From the NCBI GenBank assembly GCA_029204225.1, contig CM055109.1, positions 32,310,927 through 32,374,926 of the forward strand: 64,000 bases of DNA. The letters are read 5' to 3'. Source of the stretch: Diphasiastrum complanatum (taxonomy: Eukaryota; Streptophyta; Lycopodiopsida; Lycopodiales; Lycopodiaceae). Below, one piece after another: positions 26,029 through 35,713 of this stretch. The translations under genes and the position numbers were made by a program. The notes under the pieces are model-generated. The model was not told where the DNA came from, did not search any database, and was given only the letters and a program-made list of their open reading frames with translations. The first letter of the stretch is position 1, and the number at the start of each line of letters is the position of its first letter.

Positions 26029-26660
26029 CTAATGACTTAGAAGATCTAGTAGAAGAGTTAGCAAATGGTTGCTTGCGAGCCTTTGAGAATAGTCTCCTTT
26101 GATTAAATCCGTGTACAATGCAAGTATCATAATAGAGCAAACACCTTGCTTAAAATGAACATCTAAACCAATATCCATTAGTTGCCCAACACCAAGCAAG
26201 CTCCTAGTAAGATTAGAAACATAGAGTACATTTTCTATATCCAATCTTTTAGAGGATCCAAGACTTAAAGAGATTGTTCCCACTCAGTCTATTCTACATT
26301 CTTGACAACTTGCTGTTAGAATAGACTTTTTACAACCTAAAAAAGGTACAAGAGTTGAGAAAAATTCCTTTTAATATGTCATGTGGGAACTAGCCTCACT
26401 CTCAATCCACCAGTGTCATTGGAGTAGCTCTTTCTTGTTAGTGTAGATGCCATCAAGGATGAATCAACTTCGTCCTCATAATCCTCAATGGTAAGGTTTT
26501 CTTGCTTACTCTCATCTTGTGCATTATTCAGCACTGAGATGCAAAGTGCCTTCCACAAAAGAAGCAAAGTTTGTTTGGCTTTGTCTTTCTTCTTTCCTTT
26601 AGAGCTTAATTCTTGATCAACAACACTTTTGCCATGCTTTGGAGCTAAAAGCAAACAATG
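26029..26660 (-). pseudogene. Copia gag/protease fragment (element D), minus strand
   Basis: On the minus strand 26654-26379 reads KHGKSVVDQELSSKGKKKDK followed by a damaged zinc-knuckle region and QENLTIEDYEDEVDSSLM, the linker seen before the protease in elements B and E. Then 26283-26029 reads GTISLSLGSSKRLDIENVLY and LLGVGQLMDIGLDVHFKQG, the post-protease segment. The protease DSGA itself is lost. Stops interrupt it. It resembles element E more than B in this part. Confidence 0.8.
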
Positions 26661-26878
26661 AAAACCAAATCATTGTTATATTACAAATCAATCAACAAAA
26701 TGATAATTGTTAGAATACAAATCAAAGAATCATTATTAAATTAAAAATCATTAATCATTGTTACATAAATCTCACCATGTTGAAGATGCTATCAAAATGC
26801 ACTTTATGACTCAAATGTAATCTACCAAAATTTTGAATGCATAATATACCTCATGAAAAAACAATGAAAAACTAACAA

Positions 26879-26884
<6 letters not shown>

Positions 26885-26945
<61 letters not shown>
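26885..26945 (+). repeat. (CT)30 microsatellite
   Basis: A CT tract of about 61 bases, followed by CCCCCC. Confidence 0.97.
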
Positions 26946-26947
<2 letters not shown>

Positions 26948-26999
26948 CCCAAAGCTCTTCTTTCAAAAGCTTCTCTTCACGAAATCTATTTGCAAATGC

Positions 27000-27477
27000 A
27001 GTCGAGACCCCCACTTTTTCCATGTCGTGGGTTTTTTTTGGTTGAAATATTTTCGCGTGGCAGTGCCATGCCCTAAAAAAAAATTTACAGAAAGATTGCC
27101 ACAGCGTGGCAGAATTTTGCTTGCTGGAAAAATTTGCCACGCGTGGCAAACCTCAAAAAAAATTTCAAAATTTTTGCCACGCATGGCAAACTTTAACATT
27201 CTGAAAAAAAAAATGTCACGCGTGGCAATTTTTTAGATTTCTTATGCGTGGCAGTGCCACGCGTGCCACGCAGATTTAAAATTTGAATTGCTCCAAGCCC
27301 CCTCCCCCAAAATCTGTTTGGAGGAAGAGCCGGTGATGGAAAACTTTGACGGCGTGGCAATGCCACGCATTCATTGCCACGTAGTTTGCCACGCAATTGC
27401 CATGGACATTGCCACGCAAGGGTTGTCGGGTCAAATCTGGTCCCCTTCTTATGTGTGTGGCAATGGGCCTGTATTTG
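27000..27477 (-). mobile_element. DNA transposon end with GCGTGGCA palindromic subterminal repeats (first end)
   Basis: On the minus strand the element begins at 27477 with TACAACTACAAATAC directly after the copia C codons ...GGCCTTA, interrupting its RT. The next 450 bases contain about a dozen copies of GCGTGGCA or TGCCACGC in both orientations, several joined as the palindrome TTGCCACGCGTGGCAA (for example around 27137-27146 and 27217-27229). A matching end with the same repeats lies at 36560-37047. Terminal words ACAACTACA and TGTAGTTGT and a 3-base TTA duplication fit a CACTA-like superfamily, although the tips differ from CACTA and a TTA-target Harbinger-like element is possible. Confidence 0.6.
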
Positions 27478-27487
27478 TAGTTGTATA

Positions 27488-28952
27488 AGGCCACAAAAAC
27501 TCTTTTGTAGTAGACACACATGATTTGGCTTTGTAGATGAAATATAGCTCTCGGGTTGCTCCATGTACACTTCCCCCTCACGATCACCATTCAAGAATAC
27601 ATTTGCAATGTCCAATTGCCATAGATCCCATCCATAAAGAGTAGCAAGTGAGATGATGACTCGAATGCTTACCATCTTTGCCACGGGTGCAAAGGTCTCA
27701 TCATAGCATATCCTTTTGCCACTAACCTTGCTTGTACTTGCTGATAGATCAATCTTGGTTTGTCTTCACCTTGAAGATTCATTTTCATCCAATAGATTTC
27801 TTGTCCTTAGGTAACTCCACCAATCTCCATGTTCCATTCTTCATAAGAGCTTGATACTCAATATCCATTGCTTGGATCCACTCCTCTTTATTCCTTGCTT
27901 CATCTACACTTGTAGGTTCATCAAAAGAGGTTAGGAAAGCATCATAATTTACAGAAATTACTTGCTTACCCTTTTCATCATATGTGAGCCTTGAAGGCAT
28001 TTTTCTTTCCCTTGATGTTCTCCTTGGCTTTTGACTCAATGAAGGTCGATCATCATCACCATCTAAAGTGGGATCCTTTACATCAATATCAAGAATGCTA
28101 GGTCCATCCACATCATTATCAATAGTACTCGAAGACACTTTTGGAATGTTCCCCTCATCAAAAATGACATCTCTACCAACAATAACTTTGTTAGTAAAAG
28201 GAATGTAAACCCTGTAGGCTTTACTCACCTCACTATATCCAACAAAAATATCTTTCCTTGAAGATGGATCCTCCTTGGTCCTATCATCAAGAGTAATGTT
28301 GACATAGCATGTGCATCCAAAAGTTCTTAGAAAGTTGACACTTAGCCTACTATTGAATAGCATCTCAAAAGGTGTCCTTCCATCCAAAATACCACTCGGC
28401 CACCTATTGCACGAGAAATTGGCGCACAACAAAGCTTGATCCCAAAATGGTTTATCAAAATTAGCACTTAACCTCATGGCTTTAGCACTTTCACATAAAG
28501 ACTTATTCTTCCTTTCAGCCACTTCATTTTGTTGTGGGGTCCTTGGTGTTGTATACTCCCTCTTCCCATGCTCATCACAAAAGGCCTTGAACTTGGTAGA
28601 TATGTCCTCACCACCATTGTCACTCCTTAAGCACTTGATCCTTGTGGAAAATTGGTTCTCCCTTGAATTCTTGAACTTAACAAAGACATCATACACTTCA
28701 TCTTTGTTCTTTAGTAGATAGATCCAACAAAATCTACTAAAATCATCAGTGAAAATTACATTCATCTTAGCTCCACTATTGCTAATTGTAGTAATTCCAT
28801 GAATATCCGATTGCTCAACTTGAAAAGGCTTTGTAGATCTAGTATAAGAAGGTAGTCTATGTGACTTTGACAAAGCACAAGACTCAGAAACATGATAGAT
28901 ACTTTTTAAGGAACTTGGAGGACATATCACAACTTGCTTCCTAATTATTATC
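27488..28952 (-). pseudogene. Copia element C, integrase to mid-RT (first half), minus strand
   Basis: The minus frame from 28952 to 27785 encodes the integrase end of the zinc domain (CALSKSHRLP), the integrase core (QSDIHG, RSDNGGED, NEVAERKN) and the linker into RT. TGA replaces Cys or Trp codons near 27780 (KSIG*K*IF) and one frameshift occurs before 27684-27490, which reads MAKMVSIRVIISLATLYGWD up to LQKSFCGL. There the RT stops at a foreign transposon end. The rest of the RT (KQAPRSW onwards) is not adjacent but lies on the opposite strand at 37048. Element B inserted upstream at TTATC. The replacement pattern (C to T, G to A) is what long-term cytosine methylation leaves. Confidence 0.9.
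28948..28952. repeat. Left target-site duplication of element B (TTATC)
   Basis: TTATC immediately precedes the 5' LTR and is repeated at 34814-34818 immediately after the 3' LTR. Confidence 0.95.
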
Positions 28953-29605
28953 TGTGAAAAATTGTCAACTAGTAGTATTTTCCTAACTTGAGATTTTGTA
29001 GGCCTATGGCCAAATAAAAGTTAGAGATAGGTTCATACATGTATGTAGAGGCCCAAAGTATGTGTACACTACTTTTGAGGTCACATTAATTAGAGGAGGT
29101 CGAGTGTGGAGCTCTTCTATTGGCTCATAATTTGGTGCATTCCTATTTGACCAAATTTCTAGGTATATGGGTGAATCCTATTGGACCCCAATTTTAGCCT
29201 ATCATAAGACAAGTGGCCAAGAGGCACTATGGCTGCTATAAATAGCCATCTCCACGAGTATGTACACATCTCATTTTCATTCTATTGAATGAATGTTATG
29301 CTCTTTGAAGATCCATCTTCTTCTCTCTCACTTTTTTGTTCATATCTTGCATTCTAGCCACTAGAATTGTGATTTCTTTGTTGCTATGGCTTCACACGTG
29401 TGAAATGCAGGTTGTAGGCTCTGAAGTACGGACAGGGACAGCAAGTTTCTGTTTGTGGAAGCTTATGATCAGATCTTGATGTTTAGTTGATGTTTAGTAT
29501 GCTTAACATCACAATTTCTATCATTTTTTCAATCTAGATGTGCATAACTTCCATGGCCAAGATCTTTATGAAACTTTAGCATCTTTTGGATCTGAGTTTT
29601 TCACA
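28953..29605 (+). repeat. 5' LTR of element B
   Basis: TGTGAAAAATTGTC...TTTTTCACA, 653 bp, with TG...CA ends. A TATA box (TATAAATA) lies at 29237-29244, so transcription should start about 30 bases downstream, near 29270. The palindrome TTCACACGTGTGAA lies at 29391-29404, inside the transcribed part if that start is right. Confidence 0.96.
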
Positions 29606-29617
29606 TGGTATCAGAGC
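29606..29617 (+). promoter_or_regulatory. Primer binding site of element B (initiator tRNA-Met)
   Basis: TGGTATCAGAGC directly abuts the LTR end, complementary to the 3' end of plant initiator tRNA-Met, as usual for copia. It primes minus-strand DNA synthesis. A 597-base leader (29618-30214) follows before the gag-pol ATG; its last part is purine-rich. Confidence 0.95.
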
Positions 29618-30214
29618 ATTAGGCGGCCAAATGTGCAGGTTTTGCCAGATTTAGAAGAGATTTGTGGGCGAGTTTGCTTTTGTAGCATTCCAATCAAGTT
29701 TCTAGCTAAAAATCTTGTTGATTTATGTGTAGAAATTGGATCTTTGTGATCAAAACATCATTTGTATGCATTTCAATTGAAGTAGGGCGAATTCCCTCTG
29801 TACTTATCAGAATAAGGAGACAAAATTTGTTTTGGAAAGAGGGAGATGCAAGATCCAACAAGATCCTATTAGTTTTCCATTCTAGCATATAGTTTTTTGA
29901 TTCAATTTCTTGCTTCTTCATGTCAAAAACTTCAAAATTGATGTAACCCTCTGATTTTCAGTTTGCTGAATGATTCAAGAGTGTATTTCAATCTTAGGAG
30001 TGAGGGAAAAGCAAGTATATTGAGGTTTGGTCTTGGTTTGATCAAGAAATCATAAAACTAGTGGCTAAAATTGAGGAAAAAGTGAGGAAAAGAGAGAAAA
30101 AGTAAGGTTTTAGGTTCCAAATCTTTGTGATTTCTTCTTGTGTTTCATTTGTTGATTCAAGAGAGTGCTTAGTGCATTGGAACAGGTCAAAGATCAGAGA
30201 TCAATCATTGCAAC

Positions 30215-33200
30215 ATGGCTACAAATGGAGGCTACATGTTGGAAAGCAATGATAGGCTTACCTCCCTCAACTATTCTACTTGGAAAGTAAGGATGGAGTC
30301 TTTGCTTGAGATGAATGAGTTGATGGATATTGTTGTAGGTGTGGAGGAGAGACCTTTGGCACCTCAAGAACAATTGAGGTATGACAAGAGGGCAAAGAAA
30401 GCCCTTCACATGATCAAGATGAATGTGACAAATGAGCTTATCAAAGAGGTTGGTAAGTGCACATCATCTAGTGAAGCTTGGGAAGCCTTGAAGAAGGTTT
30501 ATGAATCCAAGTCTACTTCTAGAGTGTTGACTTTAAGAAGGCAAATCTTTTCTTGTATGCAAAAGAAGAGTGAGAGTGGACATGCTTTTGTTTTGAGAGT
30601 TAAAGCATTGAATGATGAGTTAGCATGCATTAATGATGGCATAAATAATGAGGAGCTTGTTCAAGTGATTCTCAATGGCTTGTTGGATGATCATGCTAAT
30701 CTTGTTCAAAGTTATGCTATCCAAAAATGTTTACCAAGTGTTGGAGACTTGCAAGAGGTCTTGTTGGCTGAAGAATTCAGGTTGCAAGCAAGAGTGGGAG
30801 CATCTTCTACATCTCAAGGAGGAGAAGAGGAGGCAATGTTCTCTAAAGGCAAGTTCAAGGGCAAAGGTAAAAGCAATTGGTCTAAAGGGCAAGACCAAGG
30901 TGAGCACTCTACTTTTGGCAAAAAGAAGGATAGATCTAAGCTAAAATGTTTCTATTGTGGAGTCAAAGGGCATTTTGCTAGTGATTGTTTTAAGAAAAAG
31001 AGGGATCAAGGGGAAAAGCAAACCAATCTAACTATTGATGAGGGTGGGGATGAGCTTCTTTCAAATGATGCTTTTGTTATGTCATCTTGCTTGTTGGCTA
31101 ATCATGGAGACATTGATCCTTGGTGGATTGATAGTGGAGCCACTTCTCATATGACATATCATAAAGAGTATTTTTCATCTTTAATGGCATTTGATGGTGA
31201 TAGGAAGGTAATCTATACCGCAAATGATGGTGAGTGTGCAATCAAGGGGATTGGCACAATTCCTATTTCACTTTCTACAAATAGGAATATAGAATTGAAA
31301 GATGTTTTGCTCATTCCATCCATTACCAAGAACTTACTTAGTGTAAGCCAAATGCTTGACAAAGGATTCAAAGTTGAGTTTGATGGTGATGCTTGCTTGA
31401 TCAAAAAGGGGTGTAGTATCATTGCAAAAGGGAAAAGGCAAGGGAAATTGTTCAAGCTTGATGCATGTGTTGTTGCTAACCAAGTTGGATGCATGGCAAA
31501 TGAACAAATGTCAATTCAAGAGGTATGGCATAAAAGGATGGGACATCTCAACTACAAGGCCTTGGAGGTAATAGCCAAAAAGGAGGTAGTAAGGGGACTT
31601 CCCAAGTCTCTTACTTGCTTGAATCATGTTTGTGAAGAATGTGCTTTGTCTAAATCACATAGATTGCCATATACTAGATCTATATCTAGATCTAAGATGC
31701 CTTTTTCTCTCTTGCATTCGGATATTCATGGTGTTACTACAATTAGCAATGGAGGTGCTAAGATGTATGTAATTTTCATTGATGATTTTAGTAGATTTTG
31801 TTGGGTTTATCTACTAAAGAGCAAGGATGAGGTGTTTGATGTGTTTGTCAAGTTCAAAGTTGCTATTGAGACTCAATTTACAACCAAAATCAAATGCTTG
31901 AGGAGCGACAATGGTGGTGAATACATTTCTAACAAATTCAAAGCCTTTTGCGATGAGCATGGGATCAAGAGGGAGTACACATGTCCAAGAACACCACAAC
32001 AAAATGGAGTGGCCGAGAGGAAGAATAGAACCTTGTGTGAGAGTGCAAAGGCAATGAGATTGAATGCTAATCTTCCTAAACCTTTTTGGAGTGATGCTTT
32101 GTTGTGTGCAAATTTCCTATGCAATAGATGGCCAAGTGTTGTATTGGAAGGAAAAACCCCTTTTGAAGCTTTGTTTGGTATGAAGCCTAATGTCAAGTTT
32201 CTAAGAACTTTTGGATGCATTTGCTACTTCAACATTACTCTTGATGATAGAACTAAGGAGGATCCATCTTCAAGAAAGGGCATTTTTGTTGGTTATAGTG
32301 AAGTAAGCAAAGCATATAGGACTTATGTTCCTTCAATCAAGAAAGTGTTCACAAGTAGGGATGTCATTTTTGATGAAAGTAACATTCCAAAAGTTGTTTC
32401 AAGTGATGATGGTGTTGTTGCAACTAATGTGCTTGATGACAATGGAGTTGATGACACATTGGATGTGGATGTTGAAGAAGCCTCTTCAAGTCAAATTCCA
32501 AGGAGAACTCCAAGGCATAAAGTGAAACCCTCAAGGCTCACTTATGATGGCAAAGGTAAGCAAGTGGTGGATGGATCCAACTATGCTTTCCTAACTTCTT
32601 TTGATGTACCTTCATGTGTAGATGAAGCAAGGCAAAAAGAGGAATGGATCCAAGCAATGGATCTTGAGTTTGAAGCACTTATGAAGAACAACACATGGAG
32701 ATTGGTGGAGCTTCCAAAGGGCAAAAGTGCAATTGGATGCAAATGGATCTTCAAGGTAAAGACAAATCAAGATGGATCTATCAACAAGTTCAAGGCAAGG
32801 TTGGTGGCTAAAGGTTATGCTCAAGAGCATGGCATTGACTATGAGGAAACCTTTGCACCCGTGGCAAAGATGGTGAGCATAAGAGTAATCATTTCCCTTG
32901 CAACTCTTTATGGATGGGATCTTTGGCAATTAGACATTTCTAATGCTTTCTTGAATGGTGATCTTGAAGAGGAAGTCTACATGGAGCAACCCGAGAGCTA
33001 TGTTTCTCATAGCAAGCCTAATCATGTGTGTTTTCTACAAAAAAGTTTGTATGGTCTTAAGCAAGCACCAAGGAGTTGGTATGCTAGGCTTAACTCTTTT
33101 CTACTTTCTCAAAACTTCACTATGAGTGAGTATGATCATTCACTTTACTTTAGAATTAGTGCTAATGATGTTACAATCCTTCTAATTTATGTGGATGACA

Positions 33201-34165
33201 TTATTTTAAGTGGAGGGAACAAGGAAGATATAGAAGATATCAAGAAAGCACTAAAAAAGGAATTTGAAGTGCATGATCTTGGTCTTTTGAGCTATATCTT
33301 AGGAATAGAAGTAATTAGAACTTCTCAAATCACTTTTATTTCACAAGAGAAGTATGCTATTTCTATTCTCAATAGATTTCATATGGTAGATGCAAATCCT
33401 ATTGATACACCTATGGAATCACATGTAAAGCTAACTATAAGAGGTAATGAAAGATCCTTCGAGGACATTACTCTCTATAGGAAGCTAATAGGTTCTCTTA
33501 TATATCTAACCATCACAAGACCTGATTTATCTTATTGTGTTGGTAGATTAAGCCAATTCATGCAAGATCCTAGCATAGAACATTGGAAACTAGGAAAGAG
33601 GATCTTGAGATACATCTCGGGAACAAAAGATTTTGGCATTGTTTATAGAGGCTCATCACCTAACTTATTTGGTTTTTCAGATTCAGATTTTGCAGGAGAC
33701 CTTATGGATAGAAAATCCATAAATGCACATGCTATTTTCATAGGTGATGGAGCTATCTCATGGATGTCGAAGAAACAAGCAACTATATCACTTTCTTCTA
33801 GTGAGGCCGAGTACAAAGCTTTGACATCATGCACAAAGGAGATGGTGTGGATCAAGAGGATGATTATGGAGCTTCATTTGCTGGATTTTTCAGAGAGTCC
33901 AATCATCTTTTGTGACAACCTTTCAGCCCAAAGTCTAGCAAGCAATCCGGTTTTCCATGCAAGGAGCAAACATATCGAGGTGGCTTACCATTTTGTGAGA
34001 GAACAAGTGTTGGCAAAAGAGATCAAGCTTGAACATGTCCCATCAAAGGAATGTGTGGCTGATATCTTTACCAAAGCATTGGGAAAGGACTTATTTTTCA
34101 AGCATAGAACAAGTCTTGGTGTACTTTCTAAATCTATGCTAAAACTAGTTGAAGAGGGAGTGTGA
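30215..34165 (+). CDS. Intact copia gag-pol polyprotein, 1316 aa (element B)
   Basis: One frame encodes all copia domains in canonical order. Gag occupies residues 1 to about 240 (MATNGGYMLESNDRLTSLNY at the start), with a CCHC zinc knuckle at C245, C248, H253 and C258. The aspartic protease has WWIDSGATSHM, with D306. The GAG-pre-integrase zinc region includes WHKRMGH. The integrase has D503, D565 and E601 with the 35-residue D-E spacing. The RT has YVDD at 992-995. RNase H begins with DSDFAGD at about 1156 and includes EAEYKAL and ADIFTKAL. No stop or frameshift is present and no active-site residue is missing. The ATG at 30215 is the first long-frame start after the leader. The stop TGA overlaps the start of the 3' LTR. 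It makes virus-like particles, copies its RNA and integrates the DNA. Confidence 0.97.
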   Translation: MATNGGYMLESNDRLTSLNYSTWKVRMESLLEMNELMDIVVGVEERPLAPQEQLRYDKRAKKALHMIKMNVTNELIKEVGKCTSSSEAWEALKKVYESKSTSRVLTLRRQIFSCMQKKSESGHAFVLRVKALNDELACINDGINNEELVQVILNGLLDDHANLVQSYAIQKCLPSVGDLQEVLLAEEFRLQARVGASSTSQGGEEEAMFSKGKFKGKGKSNWSKGQDQGEHSTFGKKKDRSKLKCFYCGVKGHFASDCFKKKRDQGEKQTNLTIDEGGDELLSNDAFVMSSCLLANHGDIDPWWIDSGATSHMTYHKEYFSSLMAFDGDRKVIYTANDGECAIKGIGTIPISLSTNRNIELKDVLLIPSITKNLLSVSQMLDKGFKVEFDGDACLIKKGCSIIAKGKRQGKLFKLDACVVANQVGCMANEQMSIQEVWHKRMGHLNYKALEVIAKKEVVRGLPKSLTCLNHVCEECALSKSHRLPYTRSISRSKMPFSLLHSDIHGVTTISNGGAKMYVIFIDDFSRFCWVYLLKSKDEVFDVFVKFKVAIETQFTTKIKCLRSDNGGEYISNKFKAFCDEHGIKREYTCPRTPQQNGVAERKNRTLCESAKAMRLNANLPKPFWSDALLCANFLCNRWPSVVLEGKTPFEALFGMKPNVKFLRTFGCICYFNITLDDRTKEDPSSRKGIFVGYSEVSKAYRTYVPSIKKVFTSRDVIFDESNIPKVVSSDDGVVATNVLDDNGVDDTLDVDVEEASSSQIPRRTPRHKVKPSRLTYDGKGKQVVDGSNYAFLTSFDVPSCVDEARQKEEWIQAMDLEFEALMKNNTWRLVELPKGKSAIGCKWIFKVKTNQDGSINKFKARLVAKGYAQEHGIDYEETFAPVAKMVSIRVIISLATLYGWDLWQLDISNAFLNGDLEEEVYMEQPESYVSHSKPNHVCFLQKSLYGLKQAPRSWYARLNSFLLSQNFTMSEYDHSLYFRISANDVTILLIYVDDIILSGGNKEDIEDIKKALKKEFEVHDLGLLSYILGIEVIRTSQITFISQEKYAISILNRFHMVDANPIDTPMESHVKLTIRGNERSFEDITLYRKLIGSLIYLTITRPDLSYCVGRLSQFMQDPSIEHWKLGKRILRYISGTKDFGIVYRGSSPNLFGFSDSDFAGDLMDRKSINAHAIFIGDGAISWMSKKQATISLSSSEAEYKALTSCTKEMVWIKRMIMELHLLDFSESPIIFCDNLSAQSLASNPVFHARSKHIEVAYHFVREQVLAKEIKLEHVPSKECVADIFTKALGKDLFFKHRTSLGVLSKSMLKLVEEGV
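34151..34160 (+). promoter_or_regulatory. Polypurine tract of element B
   Basis: GAAGAGGGAG ends one base before the 3' LTR and would prime plus-strand synthesis. It lies within the last gag-pol codons (Glu-Glu-Gly-Val-stop). The same tract precedes the LTRs of A and C, so the peptide EEGV is kept by the DNA function. Confidence 0.85.
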
Positions 34166-34813
34166 AAAATTGTCAACTAGTAGTATTTTCCTAACTTGAG
34201 ATTTTGTAGGCCTATGGCCAAATAAAAGTTAGAGATAGGTTCATACATGTATGTAGAGGCCCAAAGTATGTGTACACTACTTTTGAGGTCACATTAATTA
34301 GAGGAGGTCGAGTGTGGAGCTCTTCTATTGGCTCATAATTTGGTGCATTCCTATTTGACCAAATTTCTAGGTATATGGGTGAATCCTATTGGACCCCAAT
34401 TTTAGCCTATCATAAGACAAGTGGCCAAGAGGCACTATGGCTGCTATAAATAGCCATCTCCACGAGTATGTACACATCTCATTTTCATTCTATTGAATGA
34501 ATGTTATGCTCTTTGAAGATCCATCTTCTTCTCTCTCACTTTTTTGTTCATATCTTGCATTCTAGCCACTAGAATTGTGATTTCTTTGTTGCTATGGCTT
34601 CACACGTGTGAAATGCAGGTTGTAGGCTCTGAAGTACGGACAGGGACAGCAAGTTTCTGTTTGTGGAAGCTTATGATCAGATCTTGATGTTTAGTTGATG
34701 TTTAGTATGCTTAACATCACAATTTCTATCATTTTTTCAATCTAGATGTGCATAACTTCCATGGCCAAGATCTTTATGAAACTTTAGCATCTTTTGGATC
34801 TGAGTTTTTCACA
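34161..34813 (+). repeat. 3' LTR of element B
   Basis: 653 bp. Reading it against 28953-29605 I found no difference. It includes the TATA box and the palindrome TTCACACGTGTGAA at 34599-34612. It is followed by the duplicated TTATC at 34814-34818. Confidence 0.96.
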
Positions 34814-34917
34814 TTATCTCCAATGACTTGAACTTGAGGTGTCCCATCCTTTTATGCCAAACCACTTGATTAGGTATTTGCTGTGTTGCAACACATCCAA
34901 CTTGGTTAGCAATTATA
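34814..34917 (-). pseudogene. Copia element C, GAG-pre-integrase piece upstream of the B insertion
   Basis: The minus strand reads VIIANQVGCVATQQ and VVWHKRMGHLKFKSLEI, and joins across the B insertion to the integrase frame that starts at 28952. Upstream, gag and protease of C are missing: the sequence passes directly into leader-like DNA at 34918. Confidence 0.85.
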
Positions 34918-35153
34918 ACTCTATATAGGATTTTGATCTACAAAAGATCCAATCTACATATGCAAGAAACTGATTTTGGTGTAGAATCCAATCTATATAG
35001 GATTTTGATCCACAGAAGATCCAATCTACATATGCAAGAAACTCAATTTTGGTGTAGAATCCAATCTAGCATGCTCTAGCATTGATATATTCTCCAAATC
35101 ATTGATAGATGTGATTGCCTCCTTCATAACCTGAAACACAAGTTCTGATATCA
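34918..35153 (-). other. Leader of element C with a 65-bp duplication and primer site
   Basis: TATATAGGATTTTGATC and its following 65 bases occur twice in tandem (about 34921-34985 and 34988-35056, a few differences). At 35143-35153 the minus strand reads TGATATCAGAA, a one- or two-base variant of the tRNA-Met primer site, abutting the LTR of C. No gag frame is left between leader and pre-integrase, so C suffered an internal deletion of gag and protease. Confidence 0.7.
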
Positions 35154-35713
35154 TGTGAAAGATTTTAGATCAACAAAGATCTAAATCCATAAAATGATCT
35201 TGGTTTACAAAGACAACATATCACCAATCTTGCCAATGTAGAAAAATCAGCATCTACTCTAAGAATGAGATGCAAACTCTAATAGATCTTGATCAAACAT
35301 GAACCAAAACATTAAATAATATTTCTGTCCATACAATTACAGTAAGATACTATATTTCACACGTGTGGATCTCAAAATAACAATCAATGATCATCCTACA
35401 CATAGAATTGCAAGATATCACAAGTATAGTGCACCAATGGATAGTAGAACCCAAAAGAATCATGTATAAGTATGAATGAGATAAGAGAGTTACATCCTTT
35501 TATAATAGGTCCAAAACCTAAATTGCCACTTGCTTTCCCTCCAATATGAAAAACCCTACTACTTTTAGGACTAAATTCAGTACCCAACATTCAAATCTGA
35601 ATCTACTCAAACTCGACTTCTACATTTTCCACACTTTCAAAAAGTGTTTATTCAAATGCTTTTAGACTAATATAACTTTGAAAAGTCAAATTCTAAGTCT
35701 AATATGAAATTGG
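35154..35713 (-). repeat. 5' LTR of element C (family 2), truncated, minus strand
   Basis: On the plus strand it starts TGTGAAAGATTTTAG next to the primer site and runs for 560 bases. On the minus strand it contains the family-2 words CATATTAGACTTAGA, AAGTGTGGAAAATGTAGAAG, TATAAAAGGATG and TCTATGTGTAGGATGATC, and a CACACGTGTG palindrome at 35358-35367. Compared with the complete LTR at 54296-54945, about 60 bases of the U3 start are missing. At 35714 it abuts a different LTR-like sequence. Confidence 0.85.

Larger units (their letters stand above)
28953..34813 (+). mobile_element. Complete, young Ty1/copia retrotransposon (element B)
   Basis: A 5861-bp element with two 653-bp LTRs that I read as identical, a perfect tRNA-Met primer site, one uninterrupted 1316-codon gag-pol frame, a polypurine tract and a perfect 5-bp target duplication TTATC. 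It is inserted in the opposite orientation into the integrase zinc region of the older copia C, whose coding continues on both sides (27488-28952 and 34814-34917, minus). Every part needed for autonomous retrotransposition appears to be present. Identical LTRs mean a recent insertion, because the LTRs are identical when the element integrates. Confidence 0.97.

Noticed and set aside
31873-32220. Minus-strand frames opposite element B (also 31213-31494, 32612-32929)
   Set aside because: They are shadows of the gag-pol frame and have no motif.
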